Positions 42,761 through 55,196 are shown, counted from the stretch's first letter. The stretch: DNA of 64,000 nucleotides from Thiomicrorhabdus sp. (GCA_015487495.1 WFPP01000025.1:1-64000); one strand, 5' to 3'. Numbers and translations: made by a program. Notes: a model not told the origin generated them from the sequence alone.

Positions 42761-42834
42761 GAAGCTTTTGCACACGATACTGTTGAGAAAATATTAACTA
42801 TTTTTATTTGTGTACTCTTTCGTGCAAAGGTCTC
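42761..42834. mobile_element. Family-3 MITE-like element (74 bp)
   Basis: Left gaagcttttgcacacgatac; right tttatttgtgtactctttcgtgcaaaggtctc. Confidence 0.65.
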
Positions 42835-42896
42835 TTATAAATTATTCGCCAAAGAGAAAATAAAGAGTAGAATAGTCCCGTTCAGGGTTTTCTTAA

Positions 42897-43310
42897 GGAA
42901 GCGCTGATTAAATCGTTTGGATTCTGGGCAAGCCAAATTGTCAGCATTAAGGCCTCTTTTCGCAGGCGTATGTCGAATGAACCTGAATCCCTAAAAGACC
43001 TATTAAGGTATAAAATACCGTTAATTTATGAGTGTCTGACTCCTTTTTAACCAGATATCAGGGATATAGACTGACTGTTACTCTGTACTTGTGCTGGTAT
43101 CGTGCCAAGGTTTCTTGCTAATGTTTGTGGTTATAAGGAAGTCTTTGTATGAAAGGATGCATGAATAAAAAAGATTAAAATACCTTTGGGTGTGTGTTTT
43201 TTTGCTTCGGCTTATGAACAACCTTGCGGGTATTGAGAGCCACGTTTTTCGAGTGTGTGTTGTGTGGGTTTCATAAGATTTGTTAGGAAAGCGATTTATT
43301 CAGAGCTTCC
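42897..43310. mobile_element. Family-2 MITE-like element (414 bp) between rpsO and pnp
   Basis: Left TTAA|ggaagcgctgattaaatcg; right gcgatttattcagagcttcc|TTAG; no substantial ORF inside. Confidence 0.75.
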
Positions 43311-43426
43311 TTAGGGATTCAGATTTCAGACAAGTAAAGCCACAATGGATATTTTTTGCAGTTAAAAGCGCTTGGTATGGTGTAATGCGCTTTATTTATT
43401 ATTTTTGAAACGTTAAAGGATTTTTT

Positions 43427-45517
43427 ATGGCCAAGATTACGAAGTCATTTCAATATGGCAACCAGCAGGTTACATTGGAAACGGGTGAAATTGCACGTCA
43501 AGCAGATGGTGCTGTCATGATTGGAATGGGGGATACCCGTATTTTGGTGACGGTGGTTGCTGCCAGAACAGCTAAAGAAGGGCAAGATTTTTTTCCTTTA
43601 ACGGTTAATTATCAAGAAAAAGCGTATGCTGCTGGAAAAATTCCAGGGGGGTTTTTAAAGCGAGAAGGACGACCCTCTGAAAAAGAAACCTTGATGTCGC
43701 GTTTGATTGATCGTCCGATTCGTCCTCTTTTTCCAAAAGGGTTTAAAAATGAAGTGCAAGTTATTGCAACGGTTGTTGCTTTAGATCGTGACGTGGGTAC
43801 GGAAGTGGCGGCTATGTTAGGAACGTCTGCTGCATTGGCTATTTCGGGAGTTCCTTTTGATGGACCAATTGGCGCGGCCATTGTTGGTTATCAGAATGGT
43901 GAGTATTATTTAAATCCAACTTTGGAGGCACTCAAAACGTCGGATTTGGAATTGAGTGTGGCAGGAACGAAAGACGCGGTGTTAATGGTTGAATCTGAAG
44001 CGTCTGAATTGTCTGAAGATATTATGCTGGGAGCAGTGATGTTTGGCCATGCTCAAATGCAAGTAGCCATTGATGCTATTTCAGAGTTTGCAGCAGAGGT
44101 GGCCAAACCTGTTTGGGATTGGCAAGCAGAACCTGAAGACATGGAGCTTAAAGAGGCGGTATTTTCTTTAGTGCGTTCAGAGGTTGAGGCGGCTTATAGT
44201 ATTGCGGATAAAATGGCACGCTACAGTGCTTTAGATACGGCTAAAGCCAAGGTGATGGCGGAGCTTGCTGTTTCAGACGAGAAACCAGATGGGTTTAACG
44301 ATAAAGCACTGGAAGCTGCGTTTGGTAAACTGCAAAAAGAAATTGTGCGTGGTCGAGTGATTGCGGGAGAACCTCGTATTGATGGTCGTGATACACAAAC
44401 GGTTCGTCAGGTGACATGTAAAGTAGGTGTTTTACCAGAAGTTCATGGTTCGGCTTTATTTACACGTGGTGAAACGCAAGCGTTGGTGGTGACAACATTA
44501 GGAACGGAACGGGATGCTAAAATTGTGGATGATTTAACGGGTTCTTATCAAGACCGTTTTATGTTGCATTATAATTTTCCTCCGTTTTCAGTGGGTGAGT
44601 GTGGTCGAATTGGTAGCCCTGGGCGTCGTGAAATTGGTCATGGTATGTTGGCACGTCGCGGAGTGGCGGCGTTATTGCCTACCGCAGAAGAGTTTCCTTA
44701 TACCATTCGAGTGGTTTCTGAAATTACGGAATCCAATGGTTCCAGTTCAATGGCTTCAGTGTGTGGAACGTCCTTGTCATTAATGCATGCTGGTGTGCCA
44801 ATTGAAGCACCTATTGCAGGAATTGCAATGGGCCTGATTAAAGAAGAGGATAAATTTGCTGTTTTATCGGATATTTTAGGTGATGAGGATCACTTGGGAG
44901 ACATGGATTTTAAAGTGGCGGGAACCGATCAAGGGATTACGGCATTGCAAATGGATATTAAAATCACAGGCATTACCGAAGAGATTATGAAGATGGCATT
45001 AGCGCAGGCTAAGAAAGGGCGCCTGACTATTCTTGACTCTATGGCAGAAGCCATTCAATCTTCTAATGAAGGGGTAGCCTCAACAGCACCACGCTATACA
45101 ATGATTAAGGTTAAGCCTGAAAAAGTACGTGAAATCATCGGGAAAGGGGGCGCGACTATTCGTGCTCTGACGGAAGAAACGGGTTGTGTAATTGAAATTG
45201 ATGATGAGGGTAATGTAAAAATTTCATCCTCTGATGAAGCCGCGTCTGCTTCGGCTACGGCACGAATTGCAGAGATCACTGCGGAACCCGAAATTGGTAA
45301 AACGTATGATGCTGTTGTGAAGAAAATTGTTGATTTTGGTGCGTTTGTTTCTTATATGCCTGGTCGTGAAGGTTTGGTACACGTGTCTCAAATTGCAAAT
45401 GAACGTGTTGAAAATGTAAATGATTATCTAAAAGAAGGGCAGGAAATTCGTGTGAAGTTGACAGAGGTGGACAAGCAAGGTCGTGTCAAACTTTCAATTA
45501 AGGCCGTTGAGGCCTAA
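43427..45517 (+). CDS. pnp: Polynucleotide phosphorylase
   Basis: 696 aa; RNase PH domains, KH ([19 protein letters not shown]), S1. Confidence 0.98.
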   Translation: MAKITKSFQYGNQQVTLETGEIARQADGAVMIGMGDTRILVTVVAARTAKEGQDFFPLTVNYQEKAYAAGKIPGGFLKREGRPSEKETLMSRLIDRPIRPLFPKGFKNEVQVIATVVALDRDVGTEVAAMLGTSAALAISGVPFDGPIGAAIVGYQNGEYYLNPTLEALKTSDLELSVAGTKDAVLMVESEASELSEDIMLGAVMFGHAQMQVAIDAISEFAAEVAKPVWDWQAEPEDMELKEAVFSLVRSEVEAAYSIADKMARYSALDTAKAKVMAELAVSDEKPDGFNDKALEAAFGKLQKEIVRGRVIAGEPRIDGRDTQTVRQVTCKVGVLPEVHGSALFTRGETQALVVTTLGTERDAKIVDDLTGSYQDRFMLHYNFPPFSVGECGRIGSPGRREIGHGMLARRGVAALLPTAEEFPYTIRVVSEITESNGSSSMASVCGTSLSLMHAGVPIEAPIAGIAMGLIKEEDKFAVLSDILGDEDHLGDMDFKVAGTDQGITALQMDIKITGITEEIMKMALAQAKKGRLTILDSMAEAIQSSNEGVASTAPRYTMIKVKPEKVREIIGKGGATIRALTEETGCVIEIDDEGNVKISSSDEAASASATARIAEITAEPEIGKTYDAVVKKIVDFGAFVSYMPGREGLVHVSQIANERVENVNDYLKEGQEIRVKLTEVDKQGRVKLSIKAVEA

Positions 45518-45594
45518 TTCAGTTTTGAGTATAAAGCCTTTTGTAAGCATTCTTTTGTGTAAAGCTCCCTTAAGGTTTTCTTTTAGTTGTTTCA

Positions 45595-45623
45595 GAAGGC
45601 TGTTCATTGAACAGCCTTTTTTA
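45595..45623 (+). terminator. Rho-independent terminator after pnp
   Basis: aaggctgttcattgaacagccttttttat. Confidence 0.88.
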
Positions 45624-45731
45624 TAAAAAGTTCATAAAAAGAAAGAAGGGGGGGGAATATTTAAATTATTATTTCTCCCCTCTTTATCTCTTCTTATTTA
45701 ATTAAGTCTTAATTTGTGGAAGTTAAAAACT

Positions 45732-48653
45732 ATGTCAAAAACGCATGTAGCATTTGAGTACATTGGCCAGCATACGATTGAATCGTTAAATTTAACGGTT
45801 GAGCATTATCAACATATTGTAACTGGAGCAACGCATTATCACTTGGCAGCGGATGATCCGCAAAATGTTTTTTTAGTGGCTCTTAGAACGGTTCCAATGG
45901 ACTCAACCGGTGTGGCGCATATTCTTGAGCATACTACGTTATGTGGTAGTCAAAAATACCCTGTACGTGACCCTTTTTTTATGATGATTCGACGTTCATT
46001 AAATACGTTTATGAATGCGTTTACATCCAGTGATTGGACCGCCTACCCTTTTGCAACGGAAAATAAAAAAGATTTTCAAAACTTGTTGCAAGTGTATATG
46101 GATGCAGTGTTTTTTCCAAACTTGGATGTGCTTGATTTTGCACAGGAAGGTCACCGTTTTGAATTCGAAGAAATGACGAATACTGATTCTCCCTTAACCT
46201 ATAAGGGCGTGGTATTTAATGAGATGAAGGGGGCAATGAGCTCTCCCGTTTCAACATTATGGCAAGCTTTTTCATCGGAGCTGTATCCAACAACGACTTA
46301 TCACTATAACAGCGGTGGTGAGCCTGAAAATATTCCTGATTTAACGCATGAGCAGTTATTGGATTTTCATAAAATCCACTATCACCCTTCCAATGCTGTT
46401 TTTATGACGTATGGTGATATTCCTGCTTTTGAACATCAAACTCATTTTGAATCGCTGGCATTATCAAGTTTTAAAGAACGTGTGCCGCAAGTGCATGTTG
46501 GTTTGGAGCAACGCTTTAATCAGCCTAAAGCCGTCAGTGCGTCTTATGCTTTGGACGAAGAGAATGTGGAAGCCAAAACCCATATTGTGTTGGGCTGGTT
46601 ATTGGGTGAGAACAAGGACCCGATTCAGGTTTTAAAAGGTCACTTACTTTCTTCTGTATTGTTGGACAATAGCGCTTCTCCGTTACGCATGGTTTTGGAA
46701 GAAACTTCTTTGGCAACGGCACCTTCTCCTTTGTGTGGTTTGGAAGAATCAAACAAGGAAATGGCATTTGTTGTGGGGGTTCAAGGTTCAGAGAGTGAGC
46801 ATGCCCAAGCTATTGAAGACCTTGTTTTGGCTGAGTTAAATCGAATTGTGGTAGAGGGTGTAGAGCAGTCACAAGTTGATGCGATGTTGCATCAATTGGA
46901 GTTGTCTCAACGAGAAGTCGGAGGCGACAGTTACCCTTATGGTTTGCAGTTGATTTTACATGCGTTACCTGGGGCATTACATGAAGGGGATCCGATTGTA
47001 CTACTTGATACCGATCAAGCATTGAGCGTTTTGGAAAAAGAGGTAAAGGATCCCCGGTTTATTCCAGACTTGATTCAAGCGTGGTTGTTGGATAATCCGC
47101 ATCGTGTTCGTTTGACTATGGCACCTGATACGGAATTGTCGGTTCAAAAAGAGTTAGCTGAAAAGCAAAAATTGGCAAGCATTCAAGCAGCATTAACAGA
47201 AGAGGAAAAGCAGGCCATTGTGGATCAAGCGGTCGCATTGGAAAAGCGTCAGGCTCAAATAGATGACCCTGATATTTTGCCAGAAGTGACGAAAAAAGAC
47301 ATTCCTGAAACCATTAAAACCTATCATGCTCAAACTACACGGGTTGGCAAGATGCCTGTTACGTATTATTCTTGTGGCAGTAATGGGTTGACTTATGAGC
47401 AGCTAGTTGTGGATTTGCCTGAATTGAGTGACCAGGAAAAAGCATGGATGCCACTGTTTAATAGTTGTATTACGGAAGTAGGTAGTGCTGAACGTGATTA
47501 CTTGGAAACCCAAGCATATCATGCTCAAATTTCGGGCGGTTTGTCTGCTCGTTCTGCGGTACATTCAAAGTTGCAAGCACCCGATGGGTGTCACAGTCAT
47601 TTTATACTGTCTTCAAAGGGGTTGAATGCTCATCAGAATGAGGTGGCTGGACTGCTTGAAGAGACGCTTTACTCTGCGCGTTTTGATGAGCTGGATCGTT
47701 TAAAAGACCTTGTAGGGCAAATTAGGGCTTCGGTTGATCATAGCATTACGGGGAATGGTCATGGTTTGGCTATGATGGCTGCGACTCAAAATTTTACCCC
47801 CCCTGCACAGTGGAGCTTTCAGCGCTCAGGATTTGCAGGTATTCAGGCAATAAAGCAACTGAATGACTCGTTGCAGGCGTCAGAATCAGCTGTAGAAGCC
47901 TTTGCTAAGGGACTATCGGGCATACAAAAAAAATTATGTCAATCGCCTAAGCAGGCTTTGGTGATTAGTGATGAACAAGGGTTGTCTTCCGCGTTAAAGG
48001 GGTTAGCATCAACGTGGCGTGTTTTGCCTGACTCTTCTTCTTATCAGAGTGACTTTATTGTCAAAGCTTCTCATCAACCGATTAAGCAAGCTTGGGTAAC
48101 CAGTACACAAGTCAATTTTTGTGCGCTTGCGTATCCTGCTGTTATGCCAGATCATGAGGATGCTCCTAAATTAGCAGTTTTGGGTGCCTGTTTGCGTAAT
48201 GGTTTTTTACATTCCTCAATTCGTGAAAAAGGGGGGGCTTATGGAGGTGGAGCGCACTACAATGCTGAAGCCAGTGCGTTCGTATTTTATTCTTACCGTG
48301 ATCCACGCTTGTTAGAAACATATGATGACTTTTATTTGGCAAAATCATGGTTAATGAGCGAAGATGCGACACAAGCCAAAGTGGATGAAGCCATTTTAAA
48401 TGTCATCAGTTCAATAGATAAACCCAGTTCGCCAGCAGGAGAAGTTAAAAAGGCATTTTTTCAAACATTGTATGGCCGAACGCATGAGGTGCGAATGGCG
48501 TATCGTTATGGCGTGATTTCTACCACATTAAAGGATTTAAGAGAGGTGGCTGATCGTTATTTGAGTTCAGATAATGCGTCTTTAGCCGTATTAACCAACA
48601 CCAAGGGGGCTGAAAAATTAGCGGATTCAGGGTTTGCGGTTTTGACCTTGTAG
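45732..48653 (+). CDS. M16 (insulinase/PreP-like) metallopeptidase
   Basis: HILEHTTLCGSQKYPVRDPF (HxxEH); REKGGAYGGGAHYNAEASAFVFYSYRDPR. Start at ATG 45732. Confidence 0.93.
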   Translation: MSKTHVAFEYIGQHTIESLNLTVEHYQHIVTGATHYHLAADDPQNVFLVALRTVPMDSTGVAHILEHTTLCGSQKYPVRDPFFMMIRRSLNTFMNAFTSSDWTAYPFATENKKDFQNLLQVYMDAVFFPNLDVLDFAQEGHRFEFEEMTNTDSPLTYKGVVFNEMKGAMSSPVSTLWQAFSSELYPTTTYHYNSGGEPENIPDLTHEQLLDFHKIHYHPSNAVFMTYGDIPAFEHQTHFESLALSSFKERVPQVHVGLEQRFNQPKAVSASYALDEENVEAKTHIVLGWLLGENKDPIQVLKGHLLSSVLLDNSASPLRMVLEETSLATAPSPLCGLEESNKEMAFVVGVQGSESEHAQAIEDLVLAELNRIVVEGVEQSQVDAMLHQLELSQREVGGDSYPYGLQLILHALPGALHEGDPIVLLDTDQALSVLEKEVKDPRFIPDLIQAWLLDNPHRVRLTMAPDTELSVQKELAEKQKLASIQAALTEEEKQAIVDQAVALEKRQAQIDDPDILPEVTKKDIPETIKTYHAQTTRVGKMPVTYYSCGSNGLTYEQLVVDLPELSDQEKAWMPLFNSCITEVGSAERDYLETQAYHAQISGGLSARSAVHSKLQAPDGCHSHFILSSKGLNAHQNEVAGLLEETLYSARFDELDRLKDLVGQIRASVDHSITGNGHGLAMMAATQNFTPPAQWSFQRSGFAGIQAIKQLNDSLQASESAVEAFAKGLSGIQKKLCQSPKQALVISDEQGLSSALKGLASTWRVLPDSSSYQSDFIVKASHQPIKQAWVTSTQVNFCALAYPAVMPDHEDAPKLAVLGACLRNGFLHSSIREKGGAYGGGAHYNAEASAFVFYSYRDPRLLETYDDFYLAKSWLMSEDATQAKVDEAILNVISSIDKPSSPAGEVKKAFFQTLYGRTHEVRMAYRYGVISTTLKDLREVADRYLSSDNASLAVLTNTKGAEKLADSGFAVLTL

Positions 48654-48864
48654 GGCTTTTTTTTTAGGGAGACTTTTGCCGTACTTTAGAAGGGATGTTT
48701 TAAGTAGGTGGAATGGAATAAAACCCTTTAAATAAGCGGATTCTTACTGGACAAGCAAGGTGTAATCAAGTAGAATCCACGCAATGAATTATTGCGACTG
48801 AAATTAAACAGTTTTTTGCTTTTACGGAGTATTTAGCAGGGATGGCCAACGTCATTTAGCACAC

Positions 48865-48910
48865 TAAAAAAACGGAGTGAGTTCTTTAATGGGACTGGCT
48901 CCGTTTTTTT
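48865..48910 (+). terminator. Terminator-like hairpin upstream of carA
   Basis: aaaaaacggag...ctccgttttttt. Confidence 0.7.
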
Positions 48911-49096
48911 GTATGTATTGCTTGAAATGGTGGCATGGTTTGGATTGCTTATAAAAGAGTCTGAATTAAGAGGAAAATGAGCGTTTAAATCTTCATTTTT
49001 AACACAGACTGAATTATTTTCCGGAAGTTTGAGTTGGTTAATTTGGTTTAGAGTACCTTGCTCTCACACGTGCAGAACGCTCGTTAATACACTTGG

Positions 49097-50236
49097 ATGG
49101 ATGAATCAATGACACAAGCTTTGCTGGCTTTAGAAGATGGTACCCTGTTTTGGGGGGTTTCACTTGGTGCGGATGGAGAAACGACAGGAGAGGTCGTTTT
49201 TAACACATCATTAACAGGATATCAAGAGATTTTAACGGATCCTTCGTATTTTAAACAAATTGTGACCTTAACGTATCCTCATATTGGGAATGTAGGGGTG
49301 AATACAGAAGATGAAGAATCTCCACGTATTATGGCTCAAGGGTTAATTGTGAAAGATTGTCCTGTGTTAATGAGTAATTTTCGTGCTGAAAAGTCATTGC
49401 CTGACTATTTAAAAGAACAAAATGTTGTGGCCATTGCAGACATTGATACACGTAAACTAACACGACTTCTTCGTGATAAGGGGGCGCAGTCTGGAGTGAT
49501 TGTGGCAGGCGATCAAATTGATGCCGAAGCCGCCGTATTACAAGCAAAGTCATTTCGCGGTTTAAAAGGACTGGATTTGGTCCAAGAGGTGACCACCTCA
49601 GAAACATATGATTGGTCAGAAGGCTCATGGAAACTGGGGGAAGGTCATCTCGATTGTTCCAGTAATAGTGGTTTTCACATCGTTGCTTATGATTATGGTG
49701 TTAAACGTAATATTTTACGCATGATTGTTGACCGTGGTTGCAGGCTAACGGTTGTGCCAGCAAAAACACCAGCAGAAGCAGTTTTGGCAATGAACCCAGA
49801 TGGCATCTTTTTATCGAATGGCCCTGGTGATCCTGAACCTTGTGATTATGCTATTCAAGCCATTCAAACTATTTTAAAAACCAATGTACCTGTTTTTGGT
49901 ATTTGCTTAGGACACCAATTACTCGCTTTGGCAAGTGGTGCAAAAACATTAAAAATGAAATTTGGTCATCACGGTGCAAACCATCCTGTACAAGAGATTG
50001 AAACCAAAAAAGTCATGATTACCTCTCAAAATCACGGGTTTGCAGTAGATGCAGATTCTTTGCCAAACTGCCTTGTTGCAACTCATAAATCGTTATTTGA
50101 TGGTTCATTACAGGGCATTGCCCGAACGGATAAATTGGCGTTTGGTTTTCAGGGACATCCTGAGGCCAGTCCAGGCCCTCATGATGTTGCTCCGCTGTTT
50201 GATTTATTTATTGATAATATTAGGAAGAGTAAGTAA
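49097..50236 (+). CDS. carA: Carbamoyl-phosphate synthase small subunit
   Basis: 379 aa; [34 protein letters not shown]. Start may be 49109. Confidence 0.98.
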   Translation: MDESMTQALLALEDGTLFWGVSLGADGETTGEVVFNTSLTGYQEILTDPSYFKQIVTLTYPHIGNVGVNTEDEESPRIMAQGLIVKDCPVLMSNFRAEKSLPDYLKEQNVVAIADIDTRKLTRLLRDKGAQSGVIVAGDQIDAEAAVLQAKSFRGLKGLDLVQEVTTSETYDWSEGSWKLGEGHLDCSSNSGFHIVAYDYGVKRNILRMIVDRGCRLTVVPAKTPAEAVLAMNPDGIFLSNGPGDPEPCDYAIQAIQTILKTNVPVFGICLGHQLLALASGAKTLKMKFGHHGANHPVQEIETKKVMITSQNHGFAVDADSLPNCLVATHKSLFDGSLQGIARTDKLAFGFQGHPEASPGPHDVAPLFDLFIDNIRKSK

Positions 50237-53200
50237 TGCCAAAAAGAAGTGATATAAAAAGTATTATGATTATTGGTGCAGGCCCTATTATTATCGGTCA
50301 AGCATGCGAATTTGATTATTCTGGCGTTCAGGCTTGTAAAGCTCTGAAAGAAGAAGGGTATCGCGTTATTCTTGTGAATTCGAATCCGGCAACGATTATG
50401 ACCGACCCTGAAATGGCAGATGCGACTTATGTTGAACCCATTGAGTGGCAAACAGTGGAAACCATTATTGCTCAAGAACGTCCTGATGCGATTTTGCCCA
50501 CAATGGGAGGACAAACTGCCTTAAATTGTGCATTGGACTTAAACGATAAAGGGATTTTAACCAAGTATGGTGTGGAACTGATTGGGGCGGATGCTGATGC
50601 AATTGATAAGGCAGAGAACCGTGACCGCTTTCGTCAGGCGATGACTAAAATTGGTTTGGATATGCCTATTTCAGATGTGGCACACAATATGGAAGAGGCT
50701 TGGAGTATTCAAGAGAAAGTAGGGTTTCCAACGGTGATTCGTCCCTCTTTTACTTTGGGTGGCTCTGGGGGAGGCATTGCTTATAACAAAGATGAATTTG
50801 AACAAATTTGTAAATTTGGATTAAATTTATCCCCCACCAGTGAACTGTTGATTGAAGAGTCGATTGAAGGGTGGAAAGAGTACGAAATGGAAGTGATTCG
50901 TGATCGTAATGATAATTGTATTATTATTTGCTCGATTGAAAATCTTGATCCTATGGGTGTTCATACAGGGGACTCCATTACGGTTGCACCCGCTCAAACA
51001 TTAACCGATAAAGAATATCAATTGATGCGTAATGCCTCTTTGGCCGTATTGCGTGAAATTGGTGTGGAAACAGGAGGTTCTAACGTCCAATTCTCCATTC
51101 ACCCAGAAACAGGACGAATGATTATTATTGAGATGAATCCACGAGTTTCTCGTTCATCGGCTCTTGCCTCTAAAGCAACAGGTTTTCCGATTGCTAAAAT
51201 TGCAACCAAGTTAGCGGTGGGCTATACCTTGGATGAGTTGTCAAATGACATTACCAATGGAGCCATGCCAGCTTCCTTTGAGCCTACAATTGATTATGTA
51301 GTCACGAAAGTTCCGCGCTTTACATTTGAAAAATTCCCTCAAGGCCAAAATCGTCTGTCAACTCAAATGAAGTCGGTGGGTGAAGTGATGGCAATGGGGC
51401 GTAATTTTCAAGAATCAATTCAAAAAGCATTGCGAGGATTAGAAACCGATAAAACTGGATTTGATGAAATTATGCCATTGGCAACAATGGAAGAAAAAGA
51501 GATTAAGGATCTTTTGCGTCAAGAATTGCGCAACCCAGGTGCGGAGCGCTTATGGTATGTTGCCGATGCTTTCCGTGCCGGTTGGGACTTAGAAACCGTT
51601 TTTGAAAGTTGTAAGATTGATCCTTGGTTTTTGGCTCAAATTAAAGAGCTGGTTGATATTGAAGATGACGTAAAACAACGTGGTTTAGAAGCGTTAGATG
51701 AGGTGTATTTACGTAATCTTAAACGTAAAGGGTTTTCAGATAACCGTTTGGCAAAGCTGCTTAATACTGATGCGGCTTTTATTCGTAAATTTCGTCATAC
51801 GTTAAACATTCGCCCTGTTTTTAAACGTGTTGATACTTGTGCAGCAGAGTTTGAAACATCAACTGCCTATTTGTACTCAACGTATGATGAGGAGTGTGAA
51901 GCCAATCCAACCGATAAAGATAAAATTATGATTTTAGGCGGGGGGCCAAACCGTATTGGTCAGGGAATCGAATTTGATTACTGTTGTGTGCATGCCGCGA
52001 TGGCCATGAGTGAAGATGGCTATGAAACCATTATGGTTAATTGTAATCCAGAGACGGTTTCCACTGATTATGACACCTCTGATCGTTTGTACTTTGAGCC
52101 ACTTACATTGGAAGATGTGCTTGAAATTGTAGAGATTGAGCAGCCGAAAGGTGTGATTGTTCAGTATGGTGGACAAACACCATTAAAGTTAGCTGAAGAT
52201 TTGGAAGCCGCTGGCGTGCCTATTATTGGTACCTCTCCTGAGTCGATTGATATTGCAGAAGATCGTGAACGTTTTCAAAAAATTCTAAATGACTTAAACT
52301 TATTGCAACCACCCAATCGTACTGCAACGTCTTCAGAAGAGGCGGTTATTTTAGCAAAAGAAATTGGGTATCCATTAGTCGTTCGTCCTTCTTATGTTTT
52401 AGGTGGACGAGGTATGGAGATTGTGTATGACGAAGCGAATTTGATTCGTTATATGCAAGCGGCCATTGATGTGTCTAACGATTCGCCAGTTTTATTAGAC
52501 CGATTTTTGGATGATGCTGTTGAATTGGATGTGGACGCTATTTGTGATGGAAATGATGTGGTGATTGGTGGCATTATGGAACACATAGAGCAAGCGGGAA
52601 TTCACTCAGGTGATTCAGCCTGTTCATTACCTCCATACAGTATTTCAAAGGAGATTCAAGATCGTATTCGTGTGCAAGTAGCTGATATGGCAAAAGCACT
52701 GGGTGTGGTGGGGTTAATGAACACCCAATTTGCTGTCAAGGGGGAGGATATTTATGTGCTCGAAGTGAATCCCCGTGCCTCTCGCACGGTTCCCTTTGTG
52801 TCTAAATCCATTGGAAATCCTTTGGCTAAGATTGCTGCGCGTTGTATGGTTGGTCAAAAATTGGCTGATCAAGGGTTTACGCATGAAGTGGTTCCAAGCA
52901 ATTATTTTGTAAAAGAGGCCGTCTTCCCTTTTATTAAGTTTTTGGGTGTGGATCCGATTCTTGGGCCAGAAATGAAGTCAACAGGTGAAGTAATGGGGAT
53001 TGGTGAAAATTTTGCTCAAGCGTATGCGAAAGCACAGTTGGCCGCCAGTACTGTTCTACCTCGATCAGGTACGGCCTTTTTAAGTGTGCGAAAAGCGGAT
53101 CGGATACAAGTTATTGACCTTGCAAATCAACTGATTGAAAAAGGGTTTAAAATCGTTGCTACTCGCGGAACAGCGGCTTCCTTAATGGAAGCGGGAGTGC

Positions 53201-53451
53201 CTTGTGAAATTGTAAATAAGGTCACAGAGGGTCGCCCTAATATTGTGGACTCAATTGTAAATGAAGAAATTTCTTTAATTGTGAATACTTCTGATGGTTC
53301 GGTAAGTATTCAAGATTCATCCAGCATTCGTCGTGAAGCGTTAATGCATAAAACGTGTTACACCACCACCATTGCAGGTGCATTTGCAATGGTGGCTGCA
53401 ATGGGTTATTTAGATAATCAACCTGTGACACGTTTACAAACTATTCATTAA
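50236..53451 (+). CDS. carB: Carbamoyl-phosphate synthase large subunit
   Basis: 1071 aa; [48 protein letters not shown]. Confidence 0.98.
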   Translation: MPKRSDIKSIMIIGAGPIIIGQACEFDYSGVQACKALKEEGYRVILVNSNPATIMTDPEMADATYVEPIEWQTVETIIAQERPDAILPTMGGQTALNCALDLNDKGILTKYGVELIGADADAIDKAENRDRFRQAMTKIGLDMPISDVAHNMEEAWSIQEKVGFPTVIRPSFTLGGSGGGIAYNKDEFEQICKFGLNLSPTSELLIEESIEGWKEYEMEVIRDRNDNCIIICSIENLDPMGVHTGDSITVAPAQTLTDKEYQLMRNASLAVLREIGVETGGSNVQFSIHPETGRMIIIEMNPRVSRSSALASKATGFPIAKIATKLAVGYTLDELSNDITNGAMPASFEPTIDYVVTKVPRFTFEKFPQGQNRLSTQMKSVGEVMAMGRNFQESIQKALRGLETDKTGFDEIMPLATMEEKEIKDLLRQELRNPGAERLWYVADAFRAGWDLETVFESCKIDPWFLAQIKELVDIEDDVKQRGLEALDEVYLRNLKRKGFSDNRLAKLLNTDAAFIRKFRHTLNIRPVFKRVDTCAAEFETSTAYLYSTYDEECEANPTDKDKIMILGGGPNRIGQGIEFDYCCVHAAMAMSEDGYETIMVNCNPETVSTDYDTSDRLYFEPLTLEDVLEIVEIEQPKGVIVQYGGQTPLKLAEDLEAAGVPIIGTSPESIDIAEDRERFQKILNDLNLLQPPNRTATSSEEAVILAKEIGYPLVVRPSYVLGGRGMEIVYDEANLIRYMQAAIDVSNDSPVLLDRFLDDAVELDVDAICDGNDVVIGGIMEHIEQAGIHSGDSACSLPPYSISKEIQDRIRVQVADMAKALGVVGLMNTQFAVKGEDIYVLEVNPRASRTVPFVSKSIGNPLAKIAARCMVGQKLADQGFTHEVVPSNYFVKEAVFPFIKFLGVDPILGPEMKSTGEVMGIGENFAQAYAKAQLAASTVLPRSGTAFLSVRKADRIQVIDLANQLIEKGFKIVATRGTAASLMEAGVPCEIVNKVTEGRPNIVDSIVNEEISLIVNTSDGSVSIQDSSSIRREALMHKTCYTTTIAGAFAMVAAMGYLDNQPVTRLQTIH

Positions 53452-53460
53452 TTTGTACTG

Positions 53461-53508
53461 AAAACGCCAGAGGTTGTACATTGTGTAATCTTTGGCGTTT
53501 TTGTTTTT
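53461..53508 (+). terminator. Terminator-like hairpin after carB
   Basis: aaaacgccagaggtt...aatctttggcgttttt. Confidence 0.8.
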
Positions 53509-53543
53509 ACAATACGATTCAAGTGTAAAAAGGAAATGGGGTT

Positions 53544-54020
53544 ATGCAAAAACATCCTATGACAAAACAAGGCGCAGATGCGTTACAAGCAGAGTTAACT
53601 CGCTTAAAAAAAGAAGAGCGTCCCAATGTGATTGAAGCCATTGCAACGGCTCGAGAACATGGTGATTTAAAAGAAAATGCAGAATATCATGCCGCACGTG
53701 AAATGCAGGGATTAATTGAAGGGCGTATTAAGCAAATTGAGTCTGTTTTAAGTTTGGCGCAAATTATTGATGTGACAACGCTGTCGCCAAATGGAAAAAT
53801 TGTATTTGGTACAACGGTTACATTGGTCAATATTGATACGGATGAAGAGGTCACTTATAAAATTGTAGGCCATGATGAAGCGGACGTAAAAGAGAATAAA
53901 ATTTCAGTCAACTCTCCGATTGCGCGTGCTTTAATTGGTAAACAAGAAGAAGATGAAATTATTGTGGAAGCCCCCAGTGGCAAAATTGAATATGAAATTA
54001 TTCGTGTAGAATACCTTTAA
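53544..54020 (+). CDS. greA: Transcription elongation factor GreA
   Basis: 158 aa; [32 protein letters not shown]. Confidence 0.98.
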   Translation: MQKHPMTKQGADALQAELTRLKKEERPNVIEAIATAREHGDLKENAEYHAAREMQGLIEGRIKQIESVLSLAQIIDVTTLSPNGKIVFGTTVTLVNIDTDEEVTYKIVGHDEADVKENKISVNSPIARALIGKQEEDEIIVEAPSGKIEYEIIRVEYL

Positions 54021-54074
54021 ATTTAAAATAGAGTTTTTTCCTAATTCGTTAAAATAGGGGGATAACTTTTTTTT

Positions 54075-54102
54075 AAAATGCCTGCCTTTGCAGGCATTTT
54101 TG
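54075..54102 (+). terminator. Rho-independent terminator after greA
   Basis: aaaatgcctgcctttgcaggcatttttg. Confidence 0.88.
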
Positions 54103-54120
54103 TTTAAACAGGATGAAAAA

Positions 54121-54606
54121 ATGAGGCAAATTACGCGAAATAAGCTGGATAAAATTACAGGATTGATTGTTTTTTCAGTGGCAATGTTTTGGTTGGTGGT
54201 TGGCTACTTTGTTGTGCCTATTTTGTTTTCTTCATTACCCTCTAAGCTGGCAGGTGAGACTGCTGGGACATTATTTGAATTTTCGAGTTTGATGCTGTTG
54301 GTTGTTTTAATTATGCTCACAGGGCTTTATGTGGGGTTAGATTTATCAATACGCCACATTAAAAGCCTTTTGATGGCTTTATTATTGGTTTGTATTTTGC
54401 GTTTTTGGGTTGCACCCTGGATGGTAGAAATTAAACAAGCCTACCCTAAAGGATTGACTCCTGTATCCCCTGATTGGGGGCTTTTTTCATCATTACATGG
54501 TGTGTATCAATTATTGTATTTGGTTGTCATACTGCTGCTTTTTATTTGGGGGTTACGGTTAATTTTTTTATCCAGTAGACCTTTGCATGAGAGAGAGGTG
54601 AAATAA
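54121..54606 (+). CDS. Hypothetical membrane protein (about four predicted TM segments)
   Basis: Hydrophobic stretches LIVFSVAMFWLVVGYFVVPILF, LMLLVVLIMLTGLYVG, LLMALLLVCILRF, LLYLVVILLLFIWGL. Confidence 0.7.
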   Translation: MRQITRNKLDKITGLIVFSVAMFWLVVGYFVVPILFSSLPSKLAGETAGTLFEFSSLMLLVVLIMLTGLYVGLDLSIRHIKSLLMALLLVCILRFWVAPWMVEIKQAYPKGLTPVSPDWGLFSSLHGVYQLLYLVVILLLFIWGLRLIFLSSRPLHEREVK

Positions 54607-54610
54607 AGCA

Positions 54611-54636
54611 CTCGACGCCCGAAGGGGTAAGTCGAG
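54611..54636. repeat. Small palindrome ctcgacgcccgaaggggtaagtcgag
   Basis: Similar to 28208-28232. Confidence 0.5.
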
Positions 54637-54842
54637 AATTGTTATAAAGATTGTTTAATCATAAATATGAGTTTATTTTTACTTGTGATTGCCTCGCATA
54701 ATGGTTTCAAATAAAAAATTCTTATAAGTGTTTCGTTATATTTAGTGCTTTTTAGTGGTTGATTGGGTTGCTATTTAAAAGTAAAAGTATCAGAATTAGG
54801 GGTGTTGAAACCTTAATTTGCAACTCGGAGTTTATATTTAAA

Positions 54843-55196
54843 ATGAAAAACTTAACACTAAAAGCGTTGTTTATTTCAGTTATTTCGGTTGGCTCTATGA
54901 GTGCGTATGCAGAAAATACTTATGATTTATGCCTTGCTGATGCTGAGAATATTATTGAAACGGCCATTAAAGAGGGGTCGACTTCTGCACAAGCGATTGA
55001 GCAAAAAGTTGATGTGGCAACGTGCATGCAGGAACTGGCGAAGATAGAAGCAAAATATGCAGATCAATCTGTCGCACGAAACCCGTCATCGGTTATGACG
55101 CCAGAAGACCGTGCCAGATGGGCTGCATTATTTGATGCTGTGGATGCTAAAAATTATAAAGGTGTTCGTTACTTGCAAGCGTCTTATTATCGTTAA
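54843..55196 (+). CDS. Small secreted hypothetical protein
   Basis: Signal peptide MKNLTLKALFISVISVGSMSAYAEN; two Cys in the mature part. Start at ATG 54843. Confidence 0.65.
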   Translation: MKNLTLKALFISVISVGSMSAYAENTYDLCLADAENIIETAIKEGSTSAQAIEQKVDVATCMQELAKIEAKYADQSVARNPSSVMTPEDRARWAALFDAVDAKNYKGVRYLQASYYR

